Source of the DNA: an uncultured Prevotella sp.
GTDB lineage: Bacteria > Bacteroidota > Bacteroidia > Bacteroidales > Bacteroidaceae
Direction of reading: 5' to 3'
Length of the DNA: 64,000 nucleotides
Assembly: GCA_947170725.1 (NCBI GenBank)
Contig: CAMVUM010000012.1
Coordinates: 1-64,000, forward strand
Positions within the stretch are counted from its first letter, which is position 1. Every line of letters begins with the position of its first letter. Under the pieces are notes generated by a model. It saw only the letters and a list, made by a program, of their open reading frames with translations. It ran no database searches and had not been told where the DNA came from. The position numbers and the translations under genes were made by a program. Positions 19,582-30,800 of this stretch are shown here, one piece after another.

Positions 19582-20274
19582 ATGTGGTTATTTAATTCAT
19601 CTATTGGTCGAAAGGTTGTAATGTCGGTCACCGGTGTTGCGCTCATCCTGTTCTTGACGTTTCACATGTCGATGAACTTGGTGGCGATGTTCTCTGGCGA
19701 TGCCTACAACATGATCTGTGAGTTTCTTGGTGCCAACTGGTATGCCGTTGTGGCGACCCTCGGTCTCGCTGCTTTGGCTGTGGTTCACATTGTTTATGCG
19801 TTCTTGCTGACGGCACAGAATCGCCGCGCACGCGGAGAGTCGCGTTACGAAGTGACAGCACGTCCTGGAAAGGTTGAATGGGCTTCACAGAACATGCTCG
19901 TTCTGGGTATCATCGTTGTGCTTGGACTTGGACTTCATCTGTTCAACTTCTGGTATAACATGATGTTTGCAGAGCTGTTCCACATCGCTGACCCACTTGG
20001 TGACCCGGCTGATGGCTACGGCTACATCCGTGAGACATTCTCTTGTCCTGTTTTTGTCGTGCTTTACATTGTGTGGCTGGTAGCCCTGTGGTTCCACCTT
20101 ACCCACGGTTTCTGGAGCGCCATGCAGACTCTGGGATGGAACGGAAAGACTTGGTTCTGCCGCTGGAAAGTCATAGGCTCGGTTTACTCAACCCTGCTTG
20201 TGCTCGGATTCCTTGTAGTCGTATTGTTCTTCGCCGGTCAGTCGCTTCTTTGCAACGGCTGCTGCGCTGCATAA
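19582..20274 (+). CDS. Succinate dehydrogenase/fumarate reductase cytochrome b subunit
   Basis: Hydrophobic protein (SSIGRKVVMSVTGVALILFLTFHMSMNL) preceding the flavoprotein and iron-sulfur subunits. Confidence 0.92.
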   Translation: MWLFNSSIGRKVVMSVTGVALILFLTFHMSMNLVAMFSGDAYNMICEFLGANWYAVVATLGLAALAVVHIVYAFLLTAQNRRARGESRYEVTARPGKVEWASQNMLVLGIIVVLGLGLHLFNFWYNMMFAELFHIADPLGDPADGYGYIRETFSCPVFVVLYIVWLVALWFHLTHGFWSAMQTLGWNGKTWFCRWKVIGSVYSTLLVLGFLVVVLFFAGQSLLCNGCCAA

Positions 20275-20321
20275 TACAGAACTTTCATAATGCTAATACA
20301 ATATTAAGAAGATAGAATATT

Positions 20322-22304
20322 ATGGCTAAGACATTAAATTCCAGAATACCGGAAGGCCCCGTGGCCGAGAAATGGACCAACTATAAAGCTCACCAGCGAC
20401 TGGTGAACCCCAAGAACAAGCTCAAGCTCGACGTCATCGTCGTAGGTACGGGTCTGGCTGGCGCCTCTGCTGCTGCCTCTCTCGGCGAGATGGGCTTCAA
20501 CGTGCTCAATTTCTGCATACAGGATTCTCCCCGCCGCGCTCACTCTATCGCCGCTCAGGGAGGTATCAACGCCGCCAAGAACTATCAGAACGACGGCGAC
20601 TCGGTTTATCGCCTGTTCTATGATACGGTGAAGGGTGGTGACTATCGTGCCCGTGAGGCCAACGTTTATCGTCTGGCTGAGGTGTCAAACGACATCATCG
20701 ACCAGTGTGTGGCTCAGGGTGTACCTTTCGCCCGTGAGTACGGCGGCATGCTCGCCAACCGCTCTTTCGGCGGCGCTCAGGTTTCACGTACATTCTACGC
20801 CAAGGGACAGACCGGACAGCAGCTGCTGCTCGGTGCCTACTCTTCGCTGAGCTGCCAGATCAAGGCCGGCAAGGTGAAGCTCTATGCCCGCTACGAGATG
20901 GAAGACGTGGTTATCGTTGACGGCCGTGCCCGCGGTATCATCGCCAAGAACCTTGTGACCGGTAAGCTGGAGCGTTTCAGCGCCAATGCCGTTGTAATAG
21001 CCACCGGCGGATACGGAAATACATACTTCCTCTCTACCAACGCCATGGGTTGCAACTGTTCTGCCGCTATGGCCTGCTACCGCAAGGGAGCCTACTTCGC
21101 CAATCCTTCATACGTTCAGATTCACCCGACATGTATCCCCGTTCACGGTGACAAGCAGTCTAAGTTGACGCTGATGTCCGAGTCTCTGCGTAACGACGGC
21201 CGTATCTGGGTACCCAAGAAACTGGAGGACGCCAAGAAGTTGCAGGCTGGTGAGATCAAGGGAAGCGATATCCCAGAGGAAGATCGCGACTACTATCTGG
21301 AGCGCCGCTACCCGGCATTCGGTAACCTCGTGCCCCGCGACGTCGCTTCGCGTGCCGCCAAGGAGCGTTGCGACCACGGATTCGGTGTCAACAACACCGG
21401 TCTGGCCGTGTTCCTCGACTTCTCCGAGTCAATCAACCGCCTCGGCATCGACCAGATTATGCAACGTTACGGCAACCTCTTCGATATGTATGAGGAGATT
21501 ACCGACGTCAATCCCGGTGAGCTGGCCAACGAAATCAACGGCGTTAAGTACTACAACCCGATGATGATATTCCCCGCCATCCACTACACGATGGGTGGTA
21601 TCTGGGTAGACTATGAGCTTCAGACGACAATCCCCGGCCTCTTCGCTATCGGCGAGTGCAACTTCTCCGATCATGGTGCAAACCGTCTGGGAGCATCGGC
21701 TCTTATGCAGGGTCTGGCAGACGGCTATTTCGTTCTGCCTTACACAATCCAGAACTATCTGGCCGATCAGTCTATCTGGCCTCGTCTTTCCGTCGACCTG
21801 CCCGAGTTTGCCGAGGCGGAAAAGAAGGTTAACGCCGAGATAGACCGCCTGATGAACATTAAGGGCAAGCGTTCTGTTGACTCTATCCATAAGGAACTCG
21901 GCCACATCATGTGGGAACACGTGGGCATGGGCCGTACAAAGAAGGGTCTTGAGGAAGGCTTGAAGCTGATGAAAGAGCTCCGCAAGGAGTTCGAGACCAA
22001 CCTCTTCATCCCGGGAACCAAGGAAGGACTCAACGTGGAGCTTGACAAGGCTATCCACCTCCGCGACTTCATTACCATGGGTGAGCTCGTTGCTTATGAC
22101 GCCCTGCACCGTGAGGAAAGCTGCGGTGGACACTTCCGTGAGGAGCACCAGACCGAGGAAGGTGAGGCTAAGCGTAACGACGAAGACTTCTTCTACGTAG
22201 GCTGCTGGGAGTATCAGGGCAGCGACGAGAAGGCCCCCGAACTGATCAAGGAGCCGCTTGAGTATGAGGCAATAAAGGTACAGACCCGTAACTATAAGAA
22301 CTAA
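20322..22304 (+). CDS. Fumarate reductase/succinate dehydrogenase flavoprotein subunit
   Basis: [91 protein letters not shown]. Confidence 0.95.
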   Translation: MAKTLNSRIPEGPVAEKWTNYKAHQRLVNPKNKLKLDVIVVGTGLAGASAAASLGEMGFNVLNFCIQDSPRRAHSIAAQGGINAAKNYQNDGDSVYRLFYDTVKGGDYRAREANVYRLAEVSNDIIDQCVAQGVPFAREYGGMLANRSFGGAQVSRTFYAKGQTGQQLLLGAYSSLSCQIKAGKVKLYARYEMEDVVIVDGRARGIIAKNLVTGKLERFSANAVVIATGGYGNTYFLSTNAMGCNCSAAMACYRKGAYFANPSYVQIHPTCIPVHGDKQSKLTLMSESLRNDGRIWVPKKLEDAKKLQAGEIKGSDIPEEDRDYYLERRYPAFGNLVPRDVASRAAKERCDHGFGVNNTGLAVFLDFSESINRLGIDQIMQRYGNLFDMYEEITDVNPGELANEINGVKYYNPMMIFPAIHYTMGGIWVDYELQTTIPGLFAIGECNFSDHGANRLGASALMQGLADGYFVLPYTIQNYLADQSIWPRLSVDLPEFAEAEKKVNAEIDRLMNIKGKRSVDSIHKELGHIMWEHVGMGRTKKGLEEGLKLMKELRKEFETNLFIPGTKEGLNVELDKAIHLRDFITMGELVAYDALHREESCGGHFREEHQTEEGEAKRNDEDFFYVGCWEYQGSDEKAPELIKEPLEYEAIKVQTRNYKN

Positions 22305-22320
22305 AAGAAAGGATAATAAA

Positions 22321-23076
22321 ATGGCTAAGAATATTTCATTCACATTAAAATATTGGAAGCAGAACGGCCCTAAGGACGAGGGTCACTTCGACACACGTGA
22401 GATGAAGAACATCCCCGACGATACCTCGTTCCTCGAGATGCTCGACATCCTTAACGAAGAGCTTATCAGCGAGGGTAACGAGCCGTTTGTGTTCGACCAC
22501 GATTGCCGCGAAGGTATCTGCGGTATGTGCTCACTCTATATCAACGGTCATCCCCACGGACCGGCAACCGGTGCCACCACCTGCCAGCTCTACATGCGCC
22601 GTTTCAACGACGGCGATGTAATCACGGTTGAGCCATGGCGTTCAGCAGCGTTCCCTGTAATCAAGGACTGCATGGTTGACCGCTCTGCATTCGACAAGAT
22701 TATCCAGGCCGGCGGCTACACCACCGTACGCACTGGTCAGGCTCAGGACGCCAATGCCATCCTTATTCCCAAAGAGGATGCCGACGAGGCTATGGACGCC
22801 GCCACATGTATCGGTTGCGGTTGCTGCGTTGCTGCCTGCAAGAACGGCTCGGCCATGCTCTTCGTAAGCTCTAAGGTCAGCCAGCTCGCTCTGCTGCCGC
22901 AGGGTCGTCCCGAGGCCGCTAAGCGCGCCAAGGCCATGATTGCCAAGATGGACGAGCTGGGCTTCGGTAACTGTACCAACACCCGTGCCTGTGAGGCAGA
23001 ATGCCCCAAGAACGAGTCTATTGCCAATATCGCCCGTCTGAACCGTGAATTTATCAAGGCTAAGTTAGCTGACTAA
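22321..23076 (+). CDS. Fumarate reductase/succinate dehydrogenase iron-sulfur subunit
   Basis: [24 protein letters not shown] and [19 protein letters not shown] cysteine clusters. Confidence 0.95.
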   Translation: MAKNISFTLKYWKQNGPKDEGHFDTREMKNIPDDTSFLEMLDILNEELISEGNEPFVFDHDCREGICGMCSLYINGHPHGPATGATTCQLYMRRFNDGDVITVEPWRSAAFPVIKDCMVDRSAFDKIIQAGGYTTVRTGQAQDANAILIPKEDADEAMDAATCIGCGCCVAACKNGSAMLFVSSKVSQLALLPQGRPEAAKRAKAMIAKMDELGFGNCTNTRACEAECPKNESIANIARLNREFIKAKLAD

Positions 23077-23098
23077 CAGCCGGTCGAAAACGTCTCAG

Positions 23099-23132
23099 AA
23101 GCCCCGCAAATGCCGTTTGCGGGGCTTTTTGT
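23099..23132 (+). terminator. Rho-independent terminator after the frd/sdh operon
   Basis: AAGCCCCGCAAA-tgccg-TTTGCGGGGCTTTTT. Confidence 0.92.
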
Positions 23133-23271
23133 GTTCTTATATATGCTTTTAATATAAGAAAATGCTGTTTTTTAATGATTCTGTTACGGCTATAGTCTAC
23201 TTCTTCTACTTATTCTTTGTATTTTCTTTTTCTTTTTTTTACGTGGCTTTTGCCGTAATGTTTTATTTTCG

Positions 23272-23279
23272 TATATTTG
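23272..23279 (+). promoter_or_regulatory. Bacteroidetes -7 box (TATATTTG)
   Basis: TAnnTTTG about 30 bp before the ATG at 23310. Confidence 0.6.
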
Positions 23280-23309
23280 CCCCACAGAATAGATTAAATC
23301 ATAACGATT

Positions 23310-24266
23310 ATGGCATTAGGCAACCTCGACGAGAGATACGTCAACTTTTATACTGATTTCGCGTTCAAGAAACTGTTCGGCACAGAGGTCAATAAGGACC
23401 TGCTCATCAGTTTCCTTAACTCTATGTTCAATGGGAAAGAGGTCATACGCGACCTTACCTATCTCAACAGTGAACAACTCGGCACAGGCGAGCTTGACCG
23501 CAAGGCCGTGTTCGATGTCTATTGCGAGAATGAGAAAGGCGAGAAGTTTCTTGTGGAGATGCAGAAAGCCGAACAGCAGTTCTTTAAGGACCGCAGTGTG
23601 TTCTATTCAACATTCCCGATTCGCGATCAGGCTATCCGTGGCAACAGCTGGGACTATAATCTCAAGACAGTCTATACGATAGGTATTCTCAATTTCTGCT
23701 TCGACGATACCGATCCGGAGTATTTCCACCATGAGGTCAAATTGGTGGATACGAAGACCGGTAAGGTGTTCTACGATAAGCTGGTGTATGTCTATCTTGA
23801 AATGCCGAAGTTCACGAAGACGGAATCAGAGCTTGTAACCTTGTTCGACAAGTGGCTCTATGCCATCCGTCATCTGGCCACTCTCTTTGAACGGCCTGCT
23901 GCTCTGCAGGAAAAGGTGTTTCAGCGGCTCTTTGAGGTAGCCGAGATTGCCAAGTTCAACCGTCAGGAACGGCTTGGATATGAGGAGAGCCTGAAGATAT
24001 ACCGCGATTGGTACAGCATCATGACAACGGCAGAAAAGAAAGGACTTGACAAAGGATTTGAGAAAGGTCTTGAAAAAGGCATGGCACAAGGCTTAGAACG
24101 AGGCATGGCACAAGGTTTAGAACGAGGTATGGCACAAGGCTTAGAACAAGGCCGTATCGAGGAAAAGCGCACCATAGCCCGTTCTCTGTTGCAGCTCGGA
24201 ATGTCGGCGGAGCAGATTTCTGCCACAACCGGTTTGACGAAAGAAGAGATAAACAACATAAAATAG
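23310..24266 (+). CDS. Rpn family recombination-promoting nuclease/putative transposase (PD-(D/E)XK)
   Basis: YVNFYTDFAFKKLFGTEVNKDLLISFLNSMF, DVYCENEKGEKFLVEMQ, and C-terminal GLExGMAQ repeats. Confidence 0.9.
   Translation: MALGNLDERYVNFYTDFAFKKLFGTEVNKDLLISFLNSMFNGKEVIRDLTYLNSEQLGTGELDRKAVFDVYCENEKGEKFLVEMQKAEQQFFKDRSVFYSTFPIRDQAIRGNSWDYNLKTVYTIGILNFCFDDTDPEYFHHEVKLVDTKTGKVFYDKLVYVYLEMPKFTKTESELVTLFDKWLYAIRHLATLFERPAALQEKVFQRLFEVAEIAKFNRQERLGYEESLKIYRDWYSIMTTAEKKGLDKGFEKGLEKGMAQGLERGMAQGLERGMAQGLEQGRIEEKRTIARSLLQLGMSAEQISATTGLTKEEINNIK
24078..24149 (+). repeat. Three tandem 24-bp repeats inside the Rpn-family gene (GMAQGLER)
   Basis: GGCATGGCACAAGGCTTAGAACGA at 24078, 24102 and 24126. 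Confidence 0.92.
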
Positions 24267-24268
24267 TT

Positions 24269-26380
24269 ATGAAGACGAAGACAATCATGGCGTTGGCGTT
24301 TGCCGCGTCGTTATCACAGACAGTAATGGCGCAGATAGAATATCCGAAGGCTGCGAAAGATAATACCGTGGACGAATATTTCGGCACCCGTGTAGCCGAC
24401 CCATACCGTTGGCTGGAGAATGACACCAGCGAGGCCACTGCCCGTTGGGTGGAGGCAGAGAACAACATTACAAACGCCTATTTCGCGAATATACCCTTCC
24501 GCGACAAGCTCCTAAAGCGCCTGAAGCAAGTGGCCGATTACGAGAAGATAGGTACCCCTTTCAAGCGTAACGGCCGATACTATATCTACCGTAATGACGG
24601 ACTGCAGAACCAGTCAGTGCTCTACACGATGGAACGGCTTGACGGCGAGCAGCGTGTGTTCCTGGACCCCAACAAGCTCTCCGACGACGGAACGGTGGCT
24701 CTCAAAGGCGTCTATTTCTCCCATAACGGCAAGTATGCCGCCTATTCCATCTCACGCAGCGGCAGTGACTGGCAGGAATTCTTTGTCATCGACATTGCTA
24801 CCGGCCGCTTGCTTGACGACCATATAGAGTGGGCCAAGTTTTCCGGTGCGGCATGGCATGGCGACGGATTCTATTATAGTGCCTACGATGCGCCGTTGGC
24901 AAAGGGCACGGAGTTCTCTGGTGTGAACGAGGGTCAAAAGATATACTACCACAAGATAGGCACGCCTCAGAGCGATGACGTGCTTTTCTATCACAATCCA
25001 GCATATCCTAAGCGTTTCTATAGCGTGTCTGTCAACGAAGAAGAGACTATGGCATTCCTGATAGAGAGCGGTGAGGGAGCAGGCAACAATCTTTATGTGC
25101 GCAACTTGCGACAGCCCGACTCACAGTTCATTCAGATGACATCCGACATGAACTACTATTATTATCCGGTGGAAAACATTGGTAATCGGATATACATTCT
25201 TACCAATTACGGTGCGCCAAGAGGCTGCCTGATGACGGCTGCGCTGGCAGCACCGGGGATCAGCTGCTGGCTCACAGAGGTGCCGGAGGACGAGGGTGTG
25301 CTGACCTCTGCCGAAATCATCGGTGACTGTCTCATGCTGACATACTCTAAGGATGCTTCCGACCATGCTTACGTCCACGAAATCGTATCAGGCAAGCGTC
25401 TCCATGAGGTTACGTTGCCGATGATAGGCTCAGTCTATTTCAGCGGCAAGAAAGACGAGAGGGAATGTTTCTACGGTTTCGGCTCATACACCATGCCTAC
25501 AACCATCTACAGATACGACATCAAGACCGACAAGAGCACCCTTTTTGCTGCGCCCAAAGTGTCGTTCCGCCTTTCCGACTATGTCAGTGAACAGGTTTTC
25601 TATACCAGCAAGGACGGCACCCGTGTGCCCATGAGCATCACCTACAAGAAAGGTATGAAGCGCAACGGCCGCAATCCTGTCTATCTCTATGGCTATGGCG
25701 GCTTCAACATAAGCCTCTCCCCCTCTTTCTCTTCCTCCCGCATACCGTTTCTTGAGAGTGGAGGCGTCTATGTCGAGGTAAATCTGCGTGGCGGCAGCGA
25801 ATATGGAGAGGAATGGCATTTGGCCGGCACGAAGATGCAGAAGCAGAACGTTTTTGACGACTTCATTGCCGCAGCCGAATATCTCATCGCCAACCGATAC
25901 ACCTCTTCAGACCGCCTGGCCATCGTCGGCGGCAGCAACGGCGGACTGCTTGTCGGTGCCTGCATGACCCAGCGTCCCGACCTTTTCCGTGTGGCTGTGC
26001 CTGAAGTCGGCGTGATGGACATGCTCCGCTATCATAAGTTCACCATCGGCTGGAATTGGGCCAGCGACTATGGCACGAGCGAGGACAGCAAAGAGATGTT
26101 CGAGTATCTCTATAAGTATTCGCCCCTTCACAACCTCCGTCCCGGCACGACCTATCCCGCCACGCTTGTCACCACGGCCGACCATGACGATCGCGTCGTT
26201 CCCGCCCATTCGTTCAAGTTTGCTGCCACGCTTCAGGAGTGCCACGCCGGAACGTCACCCGTGCTCATCCGCATTGACACAAAGGCCGGCCATGGCGGTG
26301 GCAAGCCGCTGGCAAAGGTGCTTGAAGAGCAGGCCGACATCTATAGCTTCATTCTCTACAACATGGGACTGAAGTATTGA
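24269..26380 (+). CDS. Prolyl oligopeptidase (S9 family)
   Basis: Signal peptide, VADPYRWLENDTSEATARWVEAEN, IVGGSNGGLLVGACMTQRPDLF, TADHDDRVVPAHSFKFAATLQ. Confidence 0.95.
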   Translation: MKTKTIMALAFAASLSQTVMAQIEYPKAAKDNTVDEYFGTRVADPYRWLENDTSEATARWVEAENNITNAYFANIPFRDKLLKRLKQVADYEKIGTPFKRNGRYYIYRNDGLQNQSVLYTMERLDGEQRVFLDPNKLSDDGTVALKGVYFSHNGKYAAYSISRSGSDWQEFFVIDIATGRLLDDHIEWAKFSGAAWHGDGFYYSAYDAPLAKGTEFSGVNEGQKIYYHKIGTPQSDDVLFYHNPAYPKRFYSVSVNEEETMAFLIESGEGAGNNLYVRNLRQPDSQFIQMTSDMNYYYYPVENIGNRIYILTNYGAPRGCLMTAALAAPGISCWLTEVPEDEGVLTSAEIIGDCLMLTYSKDASDHAYVHEIVSGKRLHEVTLPMIGSVYFSGKKDERECFYGFGSYTMPTTIYRYDIKTDKSTLFAAPKVSFRLSDYVSEQVFYTSKDGTRVPMSITYKKGMKRNGRNPVYLYGYGGFNISLSPSFSSSRIPFLESGGVYVEVNLRGGSEYGEEWHLAGTKMQKQNVFDDFIAAAEYLIANRYTSSDRLAIVGGSNGGLLVGACMTQRPDLFRVAVPEVGVMDMLRYHKFTIGWNWASDYGTSEDSKEMFEYLYKYSPLHNLRPGTTYPATLVTTADHDDRVVPAHSFKFAATLQECHAGTSPVLIRIDTKAGHGGGKPLAKVLEEQADIYSFILYNMGLKY

Positions 26381-26528
26381 GCCGGCAGGCCTGTCGTCAG
26401 AGCATATCGAGATATATGCAAAAAAGGCTAATCCGGCATTCCGTTTCCTTTTGACTACGGATAGAAAATCCATGTTGCTGATGATATTGATGTCGTTGCT
26501 TTCTTCCGCAGCATATGGAATGTCGTAT

Positions 26529-26568
26529 TATCCACCGCAAGGCAGAATGTTCTGCTTTGCGGTGGATA
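26529..26568. repeat. 19-bp near-perfect inverted repeat with 2-nt loop
   Basis: TATCCACCGCAAGGCAGAA-tg-TTCTGCTTTGCGGTGGATA. Confidence 0.8.
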
Positions 26569-26959
26569 TTGAAAAGATTTGGGGGCGCGGCGTAACTACC
26601 GATTGTGTTACGACACATCCCTTATTTGTAACGATCTCTTTCTTGATATGACAGGCATGCCATATACCGCCTTTCGTTGAAGACAGTTGAGGGAAAGCGG
26701 AAAATACGCCCCACGAAACACCATCAGGAACAGCCCTGTGGCAAGTCCGAAGCATCTCCGACGCGTCTCCAGAGGCTTTCTGCTGTTATGGAACGCGATT
26801 TCCGTTCGTTCCTCGTTTTTTTGCCATCAATGTTCACATCATCATCAGCTGTCCTCCATTGTCTCCGTGTTTCCCTTTTCGTGAAATCAGTGCGTTTTTT
26901 CTTAACAAAACGTTACCTGTCCCCAAAACCGTTTTAGCGCGTTTCTGTGGCTTTCCCGT

Positions 26960-27054
26960 TGCCGTAGGGGCCTCCCGGTTTCCGACCGTTGTGCGGTTTC
27001 TGACGGAATTTTGTCCCGTCATGATGCCGTAAGGGCCTTACGGCCTTTTCAGAA
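26960..27054. repeat. GC-rich palindromic intergenic element, degenerate copy
   Basis: GCCGTAGGGGCCTCCCGG...GCCGTAAGGGCCTTACGGCC. Confidence 0.6.
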
Positions 27055-27119
27055 CGGAGATTACACCGGTTTTTTGCTTGCTGATTTTGTCCTGAAAAGC
27101 CACCTTTTCGTTCCCGTGG

Positions 27120-27212
27120 GGCTCTCCCGGGGATGCGATAACGGCCTTACGGCATTGCAACAAGAGCCCCGTTGCAACGCCGCGAGGCTCTCGTTGCATC
27201 CCCGGGAGAGCC
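27120..27212. repeat. GC-rich palindromic intergenic element, copy 2
   Basis: GGCTCTCCCGGGGATGC (27120-27136) / GCATCCCCGGGAGAGCC (27196-27212), with internal CGGCCTTACGGCATTGCAAC and GTTGCAACGCCG. Confidence 0.88.
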
Positions 27213-27596
27213 TCGCGGGACGGCGGTTGCCATGTTGCTTTCTTTTGTTGAGGATGTTGTGGTTTGTATATTGCTGTAAATGAACGGGTTATAAAATATG
27301 TAAATATAACATCACAAAATTCCCTGTTTTTTGACGTTCGCGTGGCTGCGATATTTTGGTGCATGGAAGAAAAATTTCAGAAAGAGGCTGCTCTCGCGGG
27401 CTTAAAAACAGGAAAAAAGATAACAGAAACCTCATCTCGGCCCTCTCCATGGGAGAGAGCGCCTGCGGGATGAATGGAATAGAACTGGCGGATGAAAGGG
27501 ATTGTAGAGACGTCACATTGTGGTGTCTCCAATCCACGATATTAAATCACAATGTATCCATGGGAGATGCCACGGTCTGACGTATCAACAAAATAA

Positions 27597-27641
27597 GCCC
27601 GCATAAAGGCTTCAGGTGTAGAAACTTTTATGCGGGCTGAC
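27597..27641. terminator. Hairpin GCCCGCATAAA...TTTATGCGGGC
   Basis: Inverted repeat downstream (minus strand) of the GH10 gene. Confidence 0.55.
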
Positions 27642-27808
27642 TTCAGGTCCGGAGGTGTTGCAAAACCATGAAATTGTAGGGACTTGTCTTTGGTGAGTTG
27701 ACGTGATCAGTTGATATTCAACAAACATTGCAAAGCAATGTCCCTACGATTTTTGTAGATTATATGGTTCTGCGACACCCTCGTCGGGAGCTTTCTTTTC
27801 GGTGGCTT

Positions 27809-30800
27809 TTATCTTTTCACCACCTTCACACTACCGTCCGAATATACATTCTTCTCTATGCTGATGCCCTTCGGCGTGCTGATGCGTCGGCCGGAGAGGT
27901 CGTAGAGCGTCGTTGAGACAATCGTCGCGCCGTTGTCCGGCTGTTGTGCGGATACGATACCGTCGGTATCGGCCTTTTCTGCGGCCAGACGGAGCTGTGC
28001 GTGGACGTTATAGTAGGCGGGCTTCGGCTTTAGGTTGGAGTCGAAGAGCAGCGGACTGTTCTGACGCCAGGAGTGATTGTCGGAGATGCCCCAGAGGAGC
28101 ATTGACGGACAGTTGTCGTTGCGGAGGAAGACGCGGGTGATGGCGCCGTATTCCTTTGCCTGCGTTTCAAGGGCGTCGTCGGTGTAGGGATTGGCCAGCG
28201 CGATGTCCAGCTCGGTGATGATGCAGTCGAGGTCCAGTTCCGCATAGCGGCGTATGTTCTTCTCCAGCTTCAGAGTGTCGAGCTGGCCTGTGGTCAAGTG
28301 GCATTGCAGTCCGCAGCCGTCTATGGGAAGTCCGTCGGTCTTCAGCCGCTTTATCAGATTGAAGTAGGCCTCAGTCTTCGTGTCGCCCATGAACTCCGCG
28401 CCATATTCGTTGATGAACAGTCGGGCGTCCGGGTCGGCCTGATGGGCCCATACGAAAGCAGAGTCGATGAACTCCTCGCCGATGAATGTCGACCATATTG
28501 ACGGGCGCAGCTTATACGCTGTCGGGTCTGTGCGGACAATGCTCTGGTCGTCGTCGAGCACCTCGTTGCACACGTCCCATTCGCGGATGCGTCCCTTATA
28601 CTGTCCGACGACGTTGAAGATGTGGTTCTTCAATATGTCGAGCAGTTCGCGGCGGGTGAAGCCGTTGTTGTTCTTCTTGCCGTCCTGACTGACCCACGTA
28701 GGCACCTGAGAGTACCATGCCAGCGTGTGGCCGCGCACCTCCTGACCGTATCTCCCGGCCACCCACATCACGGCGTCCGAGCCGCCATAGTTGAATATAC
28801 CCTGCGACGGTTCCGTGGCGTCAAACTTCATCTCGTTCTCGCCCACCAGCAGGTCGAACTCGCGGCCAACGATGCCCGCCTCGCCGTCTTCGCGGCTACA
28901 GTCGTAGCGGTATGTCGCCAAGGCCACGCCGATGTTCTTGTTCAGACGTGCCGCATACGTGCGCAGCGGCGTGTTGTCGGTCAGGTCTGCCGTCCAGTCG
29001 TCGTCGGGATAGTCGCCTTTGTTTCCCTGGTCGTCATCGTCGTCCTCAACGTCACCCTGACCGCTGTAGTCGAGTGATGTCACTTTGGCAACAATGCGGA
29101 AAGAGCCGTCGGCGTCCTCGCGCTGTTCCACTACCCATGTGTAAGCCTTTGGATAGCGGATCCGGAAGCCCCAGTCGCTGCCATCCTTTCGCGTGGCGGT
29201 CAGCAGCGTGAACTCGTCGTTGACTTGCAGCGATGCGCCGTCGGTGAGGGCAATGGTCAGTCTCGGCGTCTTCTCGGAGTCCTCAAAGGCCTGCGTCTTG
29301 GCGTTGTAGGCCATCGTTCCGCGTATGTCGAGCTGCGCGTGTTCCTCCGCGCTCTTCACCCGGCAGACGATGTTGGCCTCCGGATGTAGCGTCATGTTCA
29401 CGCCGGCCGCTGTCGTCCAGTCGGCGAAGGTCAGCAGTCCTGGCGCTGTCATGCCCGGTCTGACGGTTCCGTAGACCTCCGTCCGTGCGCCGATGCTGCC
29501 GTTTCCGCCCAGCGTCGTGCCGTTGAAGACAAAGATGGTGCCTTTGTTGCCCGTCGCGCCGCTCTTGCGTCCGGTTTCGGCCGCCGTGGCGTCGTTAGCG
29601 ATGAGGAGTGTTCCGCCGAGCAGACGGATGCCGGCGCTGATGTCGTTGTCGTTGCCGTTGAGGGTATATGTGCCTGTGCCCTCCTTTATGAGGCCCACGG
29701 TGTTTCCTGACGTCGAGGCGTGAATCGTTCCCGAAAGAACGGCGTCGGTATTGGCCGCGCCGACAATATAGTAGGAACCGGCCGTGCTCTTCTTGTAGTA
29801 TCCGTCGAGTGTCGAGCCGGCCTCAGTGTCGAGTTGTCCGAAGCGGATGCCGCGCGTGCCGGACTCAACGGCAATCGTCGCCCCGTTGTGAAGAACGACA
29901 CGGCTGCCGGCGAAGACCTCGTTGCAGCGCGAGGCGTCGAGATTGTCGGGCTGGAACGTGCCGCTGTTCAGCAGCAGACCGTAGAAGCCGCAACCCGAGG
30001 CAACCTCCTTATAGGGATAGATGCTGACCTCGCCGCTCATGGCCGACCAGTCGGGAGTGGTTGCGCCCTTGCTTGACTGCGTTCCGATGTACGACCGTTC
30101 GCCTCCGGCGTAGATGTTGAGCCGGCCGCTTCCGGCCACCTTTCCCGTCCATTCCGAATAGCGTGACGTCCTTACGTTGACGGTCGTGCCGGCCGGAACA
30201 AAGATGTTGTCGCTGATGTTGCGGTAGGAGCTTGACGTGTTGGCTGAGCAGTAGTCGAGCGTTCCGCCGTCTTCCGGCGTCAGATAGTCGTCATATTCTC
30301 CTTCCATGCGGATGTTGTCAATATAGTAGTCGGTGTTGTTGTGGTGCAGCCCCAGCCTTATTACATCCTCGGTGTTGGTTTCCGCTACCGGCGTGAGGCT
30401 GTATCTGCGGCTCTGCCACACGCCTTTGTCGCCCTGATATGGATAGCCCTCGTCGCGGTAGACCTCCTGAGCGCCCACGAAGACGGCAAACTGTTTCCAG
30501 TCGTCGCCATCGGCCTCACTGCGCATGATATCGCATGTCACCCTCGGATAGCGGTCGGTCAGCGCCCGTCCGCGCAGTTCCGTCGGAAGGACAAACTCGG
30601 GGTGGCATCCCCATTCCCTGAGCACGATGTGCAACACCTTGTTCGTGGCGTCCTTGGGGTCTGTCTCCACTGTTGCCGTTGATGCGATTTCCCCGGTTCC
30701 GTTGTGCCAGAGTTTCCACGTCGTGCCAACGGGATAGCTCTCGAAGTCGCACACGGTCAGGGGTACGGCATTCATTGCCATGGCCGTCATGGCAGCCACA

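Noticed and set aside
26451-26651. 66-aa ORF with a signal-peptide-like N-terminus
   Set aside because: It spans a strong hairpin, has no recognisable domain and no promoter I could support.
28912-30076. Plus-strand ORFs opposite the GH10 gene
   Set aside because: Low-complexity Arg/Ser-rich translations antisense to a clear secreted enzyme gene.
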